Source: Deltaproteobacteria bacterium (GTDB lineage: Bacteria; Desulfobacterota; DSM-4660; Desulfatiglandales; HGW-15). Taken from it: DNA of 48,930 nucleotides. The stretch covers positions 2,266,436-2,315,365 of the forward strand of contig CP070840.1 in the NCBI GenBank assembly GCA_020342025.1. The letters run 5' to 3'. Shown here piece after piece: positions 16,473 to 25,158 of this stretch. The notes below the pieces were generated by a model. The model did no database searches, was not told where the DNA came from, and saw only the letters and a list, made by a program, of their open reading frames with translations. Within the stretch, counting starts at the first letter, position 1. Every line of letters starts with the position of its first letter. The translations under genes and the position numbers were made by a program.

Positions 16473-17792
16473 TTGGCCGTTAACGTGACGATGCCCAAAT
16501 GGGGCCTCACTATGAAGCAGGGAAAGATCACAAAGTGGTTTAAAGAAGAGGGTGATTCCGTGCAACAGGGTGAGGAACTTTTTGAAGTTGAAACGGAGAA
16601 GATCACGAACAAAGTGGAAGCCGCGCATAGCGGGATTCTCTTCCAGATCGTGGTACCCGCAGGAAACACGGTGCCGGTGGGGAGCATAGTCGCCCTTATC
16701 GCAGAACCGGGGGAGAAGCCGGAACGCATTGAAGGCCTGCAAATGGGTGAGGTGGTGGAGGCTGCTCCTTCAGCAGGTGGGCCAGCGGTGGGTAGGCCTG
16801 AAAAACCTGAGGAGAGGAAGTTTGCGCGGGCAACGCCGGCAGCACGCCGCCTGGCAAAAGAATTGGATATGGATCTGTCTCTTGTCCCAGGCACAGGCCC
16901 TGGGGGCCGGATTACGGAGTCGGACGTATCTAAGTACCACGAAGCAGGACCGCCCCCAGCAAAGATCACGCCCCTTGCAAATGAGATGGCGAGACAGGCC
17001 GGTCTGGATGTTTCTTCGATAAGCGGGACCGGGGAAGGGGGCAAGATTACAAAGGCGGATGTGGAGCGAGAGATGGAGGTGAGAATGATGGAGCCGGTCG
17101 AGCCCGTGCAATCCATTCCTTTTACGGGCATGCGGAAGGCTATTGCAGAGAATATGCATGCGAGCCTTCAAAATACAGCTCAACTCACCCTCTTCTCAGA
17201 AGTGGATGTAGCTGAAATGGTAGGATTCCTGGACTCGGTGCGGGAAGAACACAAAAACAATGAGACTGTAAGGGTTTCCTATAACGATATCATTATCCTC
17301 ATCACTTCCCGTGTCTTGAAGCGTTTTCCCCCCATGAACTCCACGTTGGTGGGAGAAGAAATTCTGATTCACGATGCAGTAAACATGGGTATCGCTGTGG
17401 CGCTGCCTGAGGGTCTGATTGTACCCGTCATACATGATGCACACAAAAAAGGACTCTTGCAGATCGCCGAGGAAGCCAGAGAACTGGCCCGGAAGGCGCG
17501 CGAAGGAACACTCGCTGTTGATGAGGTCACAGGCGGGACGTTTACCTTGACCAATCTAAGCATGTTTGCGGTGGATGGCTTTACCCCTATATTGAGGCCG
17601 CCTGAGACAGGGATCTTGGGCGTGGGTAGGGTCAAGCAAAAACCGGCTGTTTATGAGGGTGAAATTTCTGTTCGCCCCATGATGTATGTGAGTTTGACCT
17701 TTGATCACCGGGTGGTAGACGGCGCCCCGGCCGCCGAGTTCTTAGAAACTTTGGCCCGCTGTCTTGAACATCCCACTCTGGTCATGACATGA
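16473..17792 (+). CDS. acoC: Dihydrolipoamide acyltransferase (E2) of an acetoin/2-oxoacid dehydrogenase
   Basis: A 439-residue E2 core component that moves the acyl group from E1 to CoA. Domains in order: lipoyl domain (about 1-78) with the lipoylated lysine K43 in ETEKITN; two E1/E3-binding domains (about 118-154 and 165-201, each starting with TP and ending GGRIT or GGKIT); and the catalytic domain with H412 and D416 in DHRVVDG. Two tandem binding domains are more than most E2 proteins have. It starts with TTG, supported by CAGGAGG nine bases upstream. It heads the cluster, with E3, the lipoate genes, and E1 following. The symbol follows the AcoX-containing context; another 2-oxoacid is possible. 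Confidence 0.85.
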   Translation: MAVNVTMPKWGLTMKQGKITKWFKEEGDSVQQGEELFEVETEKITNKVEAAHSGILFQIVVPAGNTVPVGSIVALIAEPGEKPERIEGLQMGEVVEAAPSAGGPAVGRPEKPEERKFARATPAARRLAKELDMDLSLVPGTGPGGRITESDVSKYHEAGPPPAKITPLANEMARQAGLDVSSISGTGEGGKITKADVEREMEVRMMEPVEPVQSIPFTGMRKAIAENMHASLQNTAQLTLFSEVDVAEMVGFLDSVREEHKNNETVRVSYNDIIILITSRVLKRFPPMNSTLVGEEILIHDAVNMGIAVALPEGLIVPVIHDAHKKGLLQIAEEARELARKAREGTLAVDEVTGGTFTLTNLSMFAVDGFTPILRPPETGILGVGRVKQKPAVYEGEISVRPMMYVSLTFDHRVVDGAPAAEFLETLARCLEHPTLVMT

Positions 17793-17831
17793 TGCCTAGA
17801 CAATACGCCAGTTATGTGATGAGGTGATTCT

Positions 17832-19208
17832 ATGTACGATGTGATCGTTATTGGTGGTGGCCCAGGGGGGTATGCGGCCGCCATAAGGGCCTCTCAATTG
17901 GATGGGAAGGTGGCCCTGGTGGAGTCTGCGGAAATAGGTGGGGCCTGCGTAAACAGGGGGTGCATTCCCACAAAGATATGGTTACGTGCTGCCCATCTGC
18001 TCCATGGGATCCGCACCGCAGATGCGTTCGGGATCAAGGCTTCCGTCCAAGAGCTGGACTTTAAGACGATCGTGCATCGGAAGAATGGCGTATCGGGTGA
18101 TATTCGGATGGGGATGGAAGGCCTCCTGGGAAACAACGGCGTGGAGATCATCAGAGGTTGGGCTGTCTTGAAAAGTCCCAAAGAGGTGAACGTGGACGGG
18201 ACCCTTTTGGAGGCGAAAAAGATCATCCTCGCCACCGGCAGCTCTCTCAGCGTCCCCGATTTGCCCGGCCTGAAAGAAGCCGCCTTGATGACGGACCAAG
18301 TCCTTGAAATGATAGAAGTCCCTCCTTCTGTTCTCATATGGGGGGCGGCCCCGGGGCCCATTGAAGTGGAAATGGCCACCCTGCTGAATATCTTTGGATG
18401 TAAAGTGGTCTTAATTTCAGCGTCACGCAGGCTTCTCCCCAGAGAGGACGGGGAAACGAGCCAGCGGCTTGCACAGGCCTTGAGGGAACAGGGGGTGGAG
18501 GTGCTTTCCCGCTCCACCCTTCAATCGGTCCAGACGTCGGAACGGGGTTATACGTGCCTATTGTCAGGCTCCGAAGAGCGGACAGTGGACGTGGAAAAGG
18601 TCCTGATTTGCTCTCGTAAGCCCAATACGGCCAATCTCGGGTTGGAAGATTTGGGCATTCGTTTGAAGGAAGATGAGGGCATCCAGGTGAACGAGCACCT
18701 GGAAACCTCTGTTGAGGGCATTTACGCGATCGGGGATGCGACGGGAGGATGGATGCTCAGCCATGCCTCTTCATCTATGGGGATCACGGCTGCTGAAAAT
18801 GCCATGGGGAATAGGCAGAATTTTCCTGTTCATTTGATTCCAAGGGGGATATGGACCCTACCAGAGGTGGGCGCGGTAGGTCTTTCAGAAGAAGAGGCCG
18901 AGCAACAGGGGCTGGACGTTGAGGTGGGCGGCTTCCCGTATTCTATCAATGGCTTGGCCATGAGTTGGAACGAGATGGATGGCGCAGTGAAAATTATCTC
19001 AGACGCTCGGTATGGTGAGATTTTGGGCGTTCACATTGTGGGGACCCACGCAACGGAATTGGTGGGTGAAGCGGTCCTGGCCATGCAACTCGAGGCCACG
19101 GCACGTGAGTTGGCCAAGAGTATCCGAGCGCACCCCACCTTTTCAGAAAACGTGGTGGAAGCGGCCCGCGATGCGGCAAACTGGGCCTTGTATCTGCCGA
19201 GGCAATGA
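17832..19208 (+). CDS. Dihydrolipoyl dehydrogenase (E3) with atypical NAD motif
   Basis: A 458-residue flavoprotein that reoxidises the lipoyl group of E2 with NAD+. The FAD motif GGGPGGY is at 8-14, the redox disulfide is C39-C44 in GGACVNRGCIPTK, and the active-site pair H434-E439 is in HPTFSE near the C-terminus. The NAD-binding loop is odd: the usual GGGxxG is GAAPGP at 171-176, so two of three glycines are replaced. The E3 may therefore bind NAD differently or use another acceptor. The gene follows E2 by 39 bases and ends three bases before the lipBA start, so the three are surely co-transcribed. Confidence 0.88.
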   Translation: MYDVIVIGGGPGGYAAAIRASQLDGKVALVESAEIGGACVNRGCIPTKIWLRAAHLLHGIRTADAFGIKASVQELDFKTIVHRKNGVSGDIRMGMEGLLGNNGVEIIRGWAVLKSPKEVNVDGTLLEAKKIILATGSSLSVPDLPGLKEAALMTDQVLEMIEVPPSVLIWGAAPGPIEVEMATLLNIFGCKVVLISASRRLLPREDGETSQRLAQALREQGVEVLSRSTLQSVQTSERGYTCLLSGSEERTVDVEKVLICSRKPNTANLGLEDLGIRLKEDEGIQVNEHLETSVEGIYAIGDATGGWMLSHASSSMGITAAENAMGNRQNFPVHLIPRGIWTLPEVGAVGLSEEEAEQQGLDVEVGGFPYSINGLAMSWNEMDGAVKIISDARYGEILGVHIVGTHATELVGEAVLAMQLEATARELAKSIRAHPTFSENVVEAARDAANWALYLPRQ

Positions 19209-19211
19209 CTC

Positions 19212-20759
19212 ATGGATAAAGGAAACCAGGGTTATGCTCTAAAGCATTTGGACGTGCTAGACTGGGGCCTGTTGGAGTATGGAGTTGCCCTTTCTCGGCA
19301 GAAAGCATTGGTTGAAGAACGCCTTGCTGGGTCCTCTCCCGACTGTCTTGTGCTGGTGGAGCATCCCCCGGTGGTGACCATTGGTCGAAGTGGGGGCTTA
19401 GGGGATCTGCATGTTTCGAAAGAGACACTTAATCAGAAGGGGGTGGGCCTATACCACGTGGAACGCGGCGGTATGGCCACGTTCCATGGTCCGGGCCAGC
19501 TGGTGGCCTATCCCATTTTGAAGCTCCAGGAGAAAGACTTGCACCTCACCCTCAGGACCCTGCAGGATAGCCTGGCGACGGTTCTTCGCGCCTATGGGCT
19601 GAATCCAGAGTGGAAGAACGGGCAACCGGGCCTATGGCTGCATTCCGCCAAGGTGGCCAGCGTGGGAATCGCTGTACGCGGGTGGGTCATGTACCACGGG
19701 GCGGCCCTGAATGTAAGCATAGACCCCCGGGGGTTCGAGTATATTGTCCCGTGCGGGCACCCCGACGAAAAAATCACTTCCATGGAGCGGGAGTTGGGGT
19801 ATCCGGTCGATTTGAGTGAGGTGAAGAGGACTTTCACAGAGGCCTTCTGCAGGCTATTTGGATATGGTGAAAAGAGATGTGAGGAAAAGAAAGGTTTAAA
19901 GCGCCCGGTCTGGCTGATCCGCCCAGCGCCTGACACCGCTGCCATCGACCGAATGAAAGAGAGGCTTCGTCGGTTGAGATTGTCCACAGTGTGCGAAAGT
20001 GCACACTGCCCCAATCTGGGAGAGTGTTTTGCGAGCGGAACGGCCACTTTTATGATCCTGGGAACGCGGTGTACCCGGCGGTGCCGTTTTTGTGCGGTGG
20101 ACAAGGGCAGACCCGAGAGAGTGGACCCCGAAGAACCGGAGCGTGTGGCCCGTATGGCTCAAGAGTTGGGTCTCAGATATGTGGTTGTCACCTCCGTGAC
20201 CCGTGACGATCTTTTGGATGGTGGCGCCGAACAATTCACGCGAACCATTGAACAGATCCGTGAGCTCTCTCCCCATGCATGGGTTGAAGTGCTGATCCCC
20301 GACTTTAAGGGCTCCTTAACGGCGTTACGAAAGGTCTGCCAAGCCCGTCCTGATATGTTGAATCACAATATAGAGACCGTGGCCTCCATGTATCCCCGAG
20401 TGAGACCCCAAGCCCGTTACCCACGGTCGCTGGGTGTCTTGGAGTATGCTGCCAGGGAGGGACTGCGCGTGAAATCCGGTCTTATGCTGGGGCTGGGGGA
20501 AACAAGGGAAGAGGTGATGAGGACACTTACTCAGCTGAAGCGGAAAGGGTGTCAATACTTGACGATCGGCCAATATCTGACACCATCCAAAGATCATCTT
20601 CCAGTGGCGCGATTTGTGCCGCCCGGGGAGTTCGAAAGTTGGGCAGAAAGAGCCCGTTCCATGGGATTCAAGGGGGTGGCCGCAGGCCCCCTTGTAAGAA
20701 GCTCTTATCGAGCCCATAAGATATTTGAAACTGAACAAGAGATATCTTTAGCTCTTTAG
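19212..20759 (+). CDS. lipBA: Fused octanoyltransferase (LipB) and lipoyl synthase (LipA)
   Basis: A single 515-residue frame that joins both enzymes of lipoate synthesis. LipB part (about 1-222): RGGMATFHGPGQLVAYP at 85-101, catalytic K147 in AKVASVGIAVR and C181 in PCG. A short linker leads to LipA (about 229-515): auxiliary cluster cysteines C261, C266, C272 in CESAHCPNLGEC, radical SAM cysteines C287, C291, C294 in CTRRCRFC, and the C-terminal RSSY (496-499). All key residues of both enzymes are present, so both activities are expected: transfer of octanoate from acyl carrier protein to the E2 lysine, then insertion of two sulfurs. The two genes are usually separate. Placement three bases after E3 ties lipoylation to this complex. 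Confidence 0.92.
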   Translation: MDKGNQGYALKHLDVLDWGLLEYGVALSRQKALVEERLAGSSPDCLVLVEHPPVVTIGRSGGLGDLHVSKETLNQKGVGLYHVERGGMATFHGPGQLVAYPILKLQEKDLHLTLRTLQDSLATVLRAYGLNPEWKNGQPGLWLHSAKVASVGIAVRGWVMYHGAALNVSIDPRGFEYIVPCGHPDEKITSMERELGYPVDLSEVKRTFTEAFCRLFGYGEKRCEEKKGLKRPVWLIRPAPDTAAIDRMKERLRRLRLSTVCESAHCPNLGECFASGTATFMILGTRCTRRCRFCAVDKGRPERVDPEEPERVARMAQELGLRYVVVTSVTRDDLLDGGAEQFTRTIEQIRELSPHAWVEVLIPDFKGSLTALRKVCQARPDMLNHNIETVASMYPRVRPQARYPRSLGVLEYAAREGLRVKSGLMLGLGETREEVMRTLTQLKRKGCQYLTIGQYLTPSKDHLPVARFVPPGEFESWAERARSMGFKGVAAGPLVRSSYRAHKIFETEQEISLAL

Positions 20760-20802
20760 ACACACTGATCATATTCTTGATTTATTTTTCAATCAATCCA
20801 CG

Positions 20803-20829
20803 AACTGGAGCTGGGGCTAAGCTCCAGTT
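20803..20829 (+). terminator. Strong hairpin between lipBA and acoA
   Basis: AACTGGAGCT (20803-20812) pairs perfectly with AGCTCCAGTT (20820-20829) over a seven-base loop. Only three T follow before AAAA, so termination would be partial. It may separate expression of E2-E3-LipBA from E1, or protect mRNA ends. It lies 63 bases before the acoA start. Confidence 0.5.
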
Positions 20830-20892
20830 TAAAATGAATTGTCCAGAGGAACCCATCTAATTTCTTAACCTTATCAAAGGAGGTTTAGGAAA

Positions 20893-21861
20893 ATGAGTCT
20901 CACCAGTGAAAAGATGATGGACGTGTATGAGACCATGGTCAGGATCCGGATGTTTGAGGACAGGGTGGCCAAGCTTTTTGCCGAAGGTCAATTGCCGGGC
21001 TTTGTCCACCTATACGCCGGTGAAGAGGCCATTGCCGCAGGCGTGTGCGCCCACCTGACAGACCGGGATTACATCACCTCAACACACCGGGGTCACGGCC
21101 ATTGCATCGCCAAAGGCGTGGATATAAACGCCATGATGGCCGAGGTATACGGGAGGGTCACGGGGGCTTGCAAGGGCAAGGGGGGCTCCATGCATATTGC
21201 TGACGTGGACAAGGGAATGCTGGGCGCAAATGGCATTGTGGGTGCTGGCGGTCCCCTGGCCTGCGGGTCGGGCTTGATGGCCAAAACCCTGGGGACCGAT
21301 CAGGTCACGGTCTGCTTTTTCGGTGATGGCGCTGCTGAGCAGGGGACCATGCATGAAGCCATGAACCTGGCCTGCTGCTGGAGCCTGCCCGTCGTCTTTG
21401 TCTGCGAGAACAACGGATTTGCCGAGACCACGCCATGTGTCTACCATTGCTCTGCAAAGAATATCTCGGACCGTGGAGTGGCCTATGACATGCCCGGTGT
21501 CACGGTGGATGGCACCGACTTTTTCGCCGTCTACGAGGCGGCTGAAGAGGCGATAGGCCGGGCGCGAAGGGGGGAAGGCCCTTCCCTCGTGGAGTGTCGA
21601 GGGTTCCGCTACTATGGCCACTTTGAGGGTGACGCCATGCTCTACATGACTGAAGAAGAGAAAGAACGGAATCGCTTGAGGGATCCCATCGAGAACTTTA
21701 AAAAGAAGAGTCTCGAGCGAGGGCTGCTCTCCGAGGCACAACTTGGTGAGGTGGATGCCAAAGTGGCAACGATCATCGAAGACGCGATAGAATTTGCACA
21801 GGCGAGCCCCTGGCCTTCCCCGGAGGACGTTTTTACTGATGTTTATGTCAAGTACCCATAA
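20893..21861 (+). CDS. acoA: Acetoin/2-oxoacid dehydrogenase E1 alpha subunit
   Basis: A 322-residue thiamine-diphosphate-dependent E1 alpha. The TPP motif starts with GDGAAEQG near 147-154 and ends with ENN near 175-177. HRGHGH near 64-69 and GGSMHIAD near 97-104 are typical of the AcoA/PdhA group. It decarboxylates or cleaves the substrate and passes the acyl or hydroxyalkyl group to the E2 lipoyl arm. AAGGAGG lies ten or so bases before the ATG. Adjacent acoB and acoX favour acetoin as substrate (giving acetaldehyde and acetyl-CoA), but sequence alone cannot exclude pyruvate or a branched 2-oxoacid. Confidence 0.87.
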   Translation: MSLTSEKMMDVYETMVRIRMFEDRVAKLFAEGQLPGFVHLYAGEEAIAAGVCAHLTDRDYITSTHRGHGHCIAKGVDINAMMAEVYGRVTGACKGKGGSMHIADVDKGMLGANGIVGAGGPLACGSGLMAKTLGTDQVTVCFFGDGAAEQGTMHEAMNLACCWSLPVVFVCENNGFAETTPCVYHCSAKNISDRGVAYDMPGVTVDGTDFFAVYEAAEEAIGRARRGEGPSLVECRGFRYYGHFEGDAMLYMTEEEKERNRLRDPIENFKKKSLERGLLSEAQLGEVDAKVATIIEDAIEFAQASPWPSPEDVFTDVYVKYP

Positions 21862-21882
21862 GAGGAGAAAGGAGGAAGAACG

Positions 21883-22905
21883 ATGGCTACACGCACGATA
21901 ACTTTTCGAGAGGCGATCAACGAGGCCATGCGACTGGAAATGCGCCGTGATCCCACCGTGATCCTCTTTGGGGAAGATGTGGCGGGCGGTGCCGCCCTGG
22001 CGCATATGGAAGGGGAAAACAAAGAGGCCTGGGGCGGTGTCCTGGGTGTTAGCACGGGATTGGCCCCCGAGTTTGGCCGGAATCGTGTCCTGGACACGCC
22101 CATCAGCGAGTCGGCCTTCATCGGGGCGGCTGTGGGCGCGGCTTCCACGGGTCTGCGGCCCATAGCGGAGCTGATGTTCGTGGACTTTTTCGGTGTCTGC
22201 TTTGATCAGATCTTCAACCAGGGGGCTAAACTTCGATACATGTTTGGCGGCAAGGCCCAGGTGCCCATGGTCATTCGCTCCATGATCGGCGCTGGTGTTC
22301 GGGCAGCCGCACAGCACTCTGAGTGCCTCTACTCGATCTTTGCCCACATTCCAGGTCTTAAGACGGTGGTCCCTTCAACGCCCTATGATGCCAAAGGGCT
22401 ACTCTCGTCCGCTATCCGGGACAATGACCCGGTCATTTTCTTTGAGCACAAGGTGTTGTACGATACAGAAGGAGAGGTGCCTGAAGACAACTATACGATC
22501 CCCATTGGGGTGGCAGACATCAAGAGGGAGGGTAAGGACGTTACCATCGTCACTCTTGGCCGTATGGTTCATTTCTCCCTGGAGGCCGCTGAGAGGCTAG
22601 CCGCTGACGGGATAGATGCGGAAGTGGTGGATTTGCGTTCTATTTCTCCCATGGACGAGGATGCCGTCTTGACGTCGGTCAAGAAGACCCATGGCCTCGT
22701 TGTGGTAGATGAGGACAATCCCAGGTGCAGCCTTGCTACGGACGTGGTCGCCCTGGTCGCCGACCGGGCCTTCGACTACCTGGATGCCCCATGCAAGATG
22801 ATCACGGCGCCACACACGCCAGTACCCTTCAGTCCAACTCTGGAGGATGTTTACATTCCCAGTGTGGATACCATCGTTTCAACGGTTAAGTCGCTTAGAA
22901 AGTAG
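21883..22905 (+). CDS. acoB: Acetoin/2-oxoacid dehydrogenase E1 beta subunit
   Basis: A 340-residue E1 beta that completes the alpha2-beta2 E1. It begins with TFREAINEAM and has the TPP-contacting GEDVAGG near 29-35, the DTPISESAFIGAAVGAA segment near 71-87, and the C-terminal transketolase domain with VVDLRSISPMD near 247-257. GGAGGAAGAACG before the ATG is a good ribosome binding site. It follows acoA by 21 bases. Length and motifs are normal. Confidence 0.9.
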   Translation: MATRTITFREAINEAMRLEMRRDPTVILFGEDVAGGAALAHMEGENKEAWGGVLGVSTGLAPEFGRNRVLDTPISESAFIGAAVGAASTGLRPIAELMFVDFFGVCFDQIFNQGAKLRYMFGGKAQVPMVIRSMIGAGVRAAAQHSECLYSIFAHIPGLKTVVPSTPYDAKGLLSSAIRDNDPVIFFEHKVLYDTEGEVPEDNYTIPIGVADIKREGKDVTIVTLGRMVHFSLEAAERLAADGIDAEVVDLRSISPMDEDAVLTSVKKTHGLVVVDEDNPRCSLATDVVALVADRAFDYLDAPCKMITAPHTPVPFSPTLEDVYIPSVDTIVSTVKSLRK

Positions 22906-23016
22906 CTGTCTCATCAAGTGCTCTGACTGTATAGAGTTTATTTGAATCTCGAAAACCTGGTCCTTTGGGCCAGCTCAGAGATAAATGGCTTTGCCGGTAA
23001 AGATAGTAAGCTGTTT

Positions 23017-23118
23017 TGGAGTACTGGAGTCTTGGAGTATTGGAAAAAGCTAAGACCCGAATTTCAACTTGAATAAGTCCTTATCATTACTCCATTACTC
23101 CACCACTCCATGACTCCG
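23017..23118. repeat. Inverted arrays of an 8-base unit (TGGAGTNN)
   Basis: Three and a half tandem copies of TGGAGTNN (23017-23044) face four copies of the complement NNACTCCA (23087-23118, the last ending ACTCCG) across a 42-base spacer, so the whole can fold into a hairpin with degenerate positions every eight bases. It sits in the 385-base gap 22906-23290 between acoB and acoX, where I see no other gene. No direct target repeats or transposase are evident. Confidence 0.7.
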
Positions 23119-23290
23119 GCATGCTTTCACATGAAAGGGAGACCCTAGAATCCACCTCTAGGAGGGGAGCTCAAAGCCAGGTCCCCAGGGCCTGGATTCT
23201 TTACTCTTTGCGATGCGTCGAGATTGAGCTACCTCAACGTGCAGATGTACACCTCATATTAGAGGCATCCCCCGTTTTGGAGAATGGGTT

Positions 23291-24277
23291 ATGTCAACAA
23301 TTGGGATCATCGCCAATCCCGCATCGGGCAGGGACATACGTCGCCTTGTCGCCCATGCCTCAGTGTTTGACAATCTGGAAAAAGCCCATATCCTGCGACG
23401 GGTTCTCCTGGCTCTGGATGCCTTGGGGGTCCAACACGTGGTTTACATGCCCGACTACGGCGGACTTGTGGACAAGGCGCTGAAAGGGCTAAAGCTTTCC
23501 CTGAAGGTCGTCCAGCTTGACATGGAGTTGTGGGCCGACGAAAGAGACACGACCGAAGCGGCCAGACGGTTTTGCCAGGGCGAGGTGGGCTGTATCATCA
23601 CTCTTGGCGGAGACGGAACAAATCGCGCTGTGGCCAAGGGTTGCAGCAGCGTCCCCATCGTGGCCATTTCCACGGGCACCAACAACGTCTTTCCGAGCAT
23701 GATAGAGGGTACCGTGGCCGGGATGGCGGCGGGACTGGTCGCGAGCGAACGGGTAGACGTGGAAAAGTCCACCTATGTCTCCAAGCGGCTGGAGGTGTAC
23801 GTGGATGGCCAGATGGCGGAGATTGCGTTGATTGATGTGGTGGCGTGCAGCGACCTGTTTGTGGGAAGCCGGGCGCTCTGGGATCCACACCGTGTCCGGG
23901 AGATCGTCCTCACCAGGGCCGAGCCGGACTGTATCGGGATGTCATCCATTGGTGGTTTGTTGCATCCCTTGGGACCCCAGGATGCACAGGGGATGTATCT
24001 GCGGCTGGGCAAGGGCAACACCAGGGTGAAGGCCCCTGTGGGCCCAGGTCTTATCAGTACAGTGGACACGCAAGAGTATCGGATGATCTCTGTGGGGGAT
24101 GAGGTGATCCTGGAGCGGGCCGCCTGTACCATCGCTGTGGACGGAGAGCGGCAGATGGAGGTCTACCCCGATCAAACAGTGAGCGTTCGACTGACGAACC
24201 GGGGGCCTCGTGTGGTGGATGTTCGGCGTTGTTTACAGGAGGCGGGTCGATGTGGTGTCTTGAAAGGGGTGGCCTGA
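23291..24277 (+). CDS. acoX: AcoX-like ATP-NAD kinase family protein
   Basis: A 328-residue protein with the NAD-kinase fold. ANPASGRDIR at 8-17 and the diacylglycerol/NAD kinase motif LGGDGTN at 105-111 are present, followed by STGTNNVFP near 127-134, the matching nucleotide-binding loop. The family member AcoX is coded in acetoin dehydrogenase clusters; its exact role is unclear and it is not needed for E1-E2-E3 activity in the cases studied. Here it follows acoB after 385 bases that contain an inverted repeat element, so it may have its own promoter. GGAG eight bases before the ATG supports the start. Confidence 0.82.
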   Translation: MSTIGIIANPASGRDIRRLVAHASVFDNLEKAHILRRVLLALDALGVQHVVYMPDYGGLVDKALKGLKLSLKVVQLDMELWADERDTTEAARRFCQGEVGCIITLGGDGTNRAVAKGCSSVPIVAISTGTNNVFPSMIEGTVAGMAAGLVASERVDVEKSTYVSKRLEVYVDGQMAEIALIDVVACSDLFVGSRALWDPHRVREIVLTRAEPDCIGMSSIGGLLHPLGPQDAQGMYLRLGKGNTRVKAPVGPGLISTVDTQEYRMISVGDEVILERAACTIAVDGERQMEVYPDQTVSVRLTNRGPRVVDVRRCLQEAGRCGVLKGVA

Positions 24278-24360
24278 GGATATGGGCATGCGGAAAATCA
24301 ATGTGAGCAGAGAACCAGACACTAAGATCCTGGTGTCGCAAAATGGAGAGGAGGGTTAAA

Positions 24361-25158
24361 ATGGATCTCGGATTAAAAGGAAAGGTTGCCCTCATTACAG
24401 GGGCCAGCCAGGGGATTGGTAAAGCCATTGCCTTGACCCTGGCTGAAGAAGGTTGTAACCTGGCCATCTGCGCTCGGCGCAGAGAGGCTCTGAATGCATC
24501 GGCCGAGGAGATGAGGGCTAAGGGGGTGGAAGTCCTTGCCGTCCAGTCCGATGTCTCAAAGCGAGAAGACAACAAGAATTTCGTGTCCCAGACCATCGAG
24601 AAGTTTGGCCGTATTGACATCCTCGTGAACAACGCCGGCACAGGTCCGTTGAACGACCTCATGGAGCTTCCCGAGGAATTATTTCGGCACCACATGGATC
24701 TCATGTTCTTTGGTCCCTTCCGGTTGAGCAGAGAGGTCATTCCCCATATGCGGAAGCAGGGGTGGGGACGGATTATCAATATATCCTCCATCTTCGGAAA
24801 GCAGCCGGGCAATTTGGTGGATTATGACTCCATCAAGGCCGCGTTGAATATGCTTACAAAGGACTTGAGCCACTACTTGGCCAAGGACAACATCTTGGTG
24901 AATGCGGTTTGTCCTGGACCCATAAGGGGCCCCCTCTGGGAAGGGCCCGGCGCGTTGGCCGAACAACTGGGTGAAGTGATGGGGATGACGGGACCAGAGG
25001 TTATGAAGTGGTTCGCGGAGCAAAACATTCCATTGGGCCACCATGGCGACCCGGAGGACATCGCAAATATGGTGGCTTTCCTGGCCTCGGATAGGGCGAA
25101 ATTCATTACCGGCCAGTCCATCAATGTGGACGGCGGGATGGTAAAGGCTATCGTTTAA
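24361..25158 (+). CDS. Short-chain dehydrogenase/reductase
   Basis: A 265-residue classical SDR. The cofactor motif TGASQGIG is at 13-20, NNAG at 90-93, the catalytic serine in ISS at 141-143, and Y155-x3-K159 in DYDSIKAA. The arginines ARRRE after the second strand suggest NADP preference. I start at 24361 because AGGAGGG five bases upstream fits and MDLGLKGKVALITG is the family start; an ATG six codons earlier lies within the ribosome binding site. It could be an acetoin/diacetyl reductase given the aco context, a 3-hydroxyacyl-CoA dehydrogenase, or a hydroxy-acid dehydrogenase; no residue decides. Confidence 0.85.
   Translation: MDLGLKGKVALITGASQGIGKAIALTLAEEGCNLAICARRREALNASAEEMRAKGVEVLAVQSDVSKREDNKNFVSQTIEKFGRIDILVNNAGTGPLNDLMELPEELFRHHMDLMFFGPFRLSREVIPHMRKQGWGRIINISSIFGKQPGNLVDYDSIKAALNMLTKDLSHYLAKDNILVNAVCPGPIRGPLWEGPGALAEQLGEVMGMTGPEVMKWFAEQNIPLGHHGDPEDIANMVAFLASDRAKFITGQSINVDGGMVKAIV

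Noticed and set aside
21079..22347. A 422-codon minus-strand open frame opposite acoA and acoB.
   Set aside because: It is antisense to two well-supported E1 genes, and its product is rich in His, Arg and Gly as expected for a shadow frame in G+C-rich DNA.
23017..23118. A possible CRISPR array from the repeated TGGAGTNN units.
   Set aside because: Units are only eight bases with no spacers and they reverse orientation halfway; there are no cas genes.
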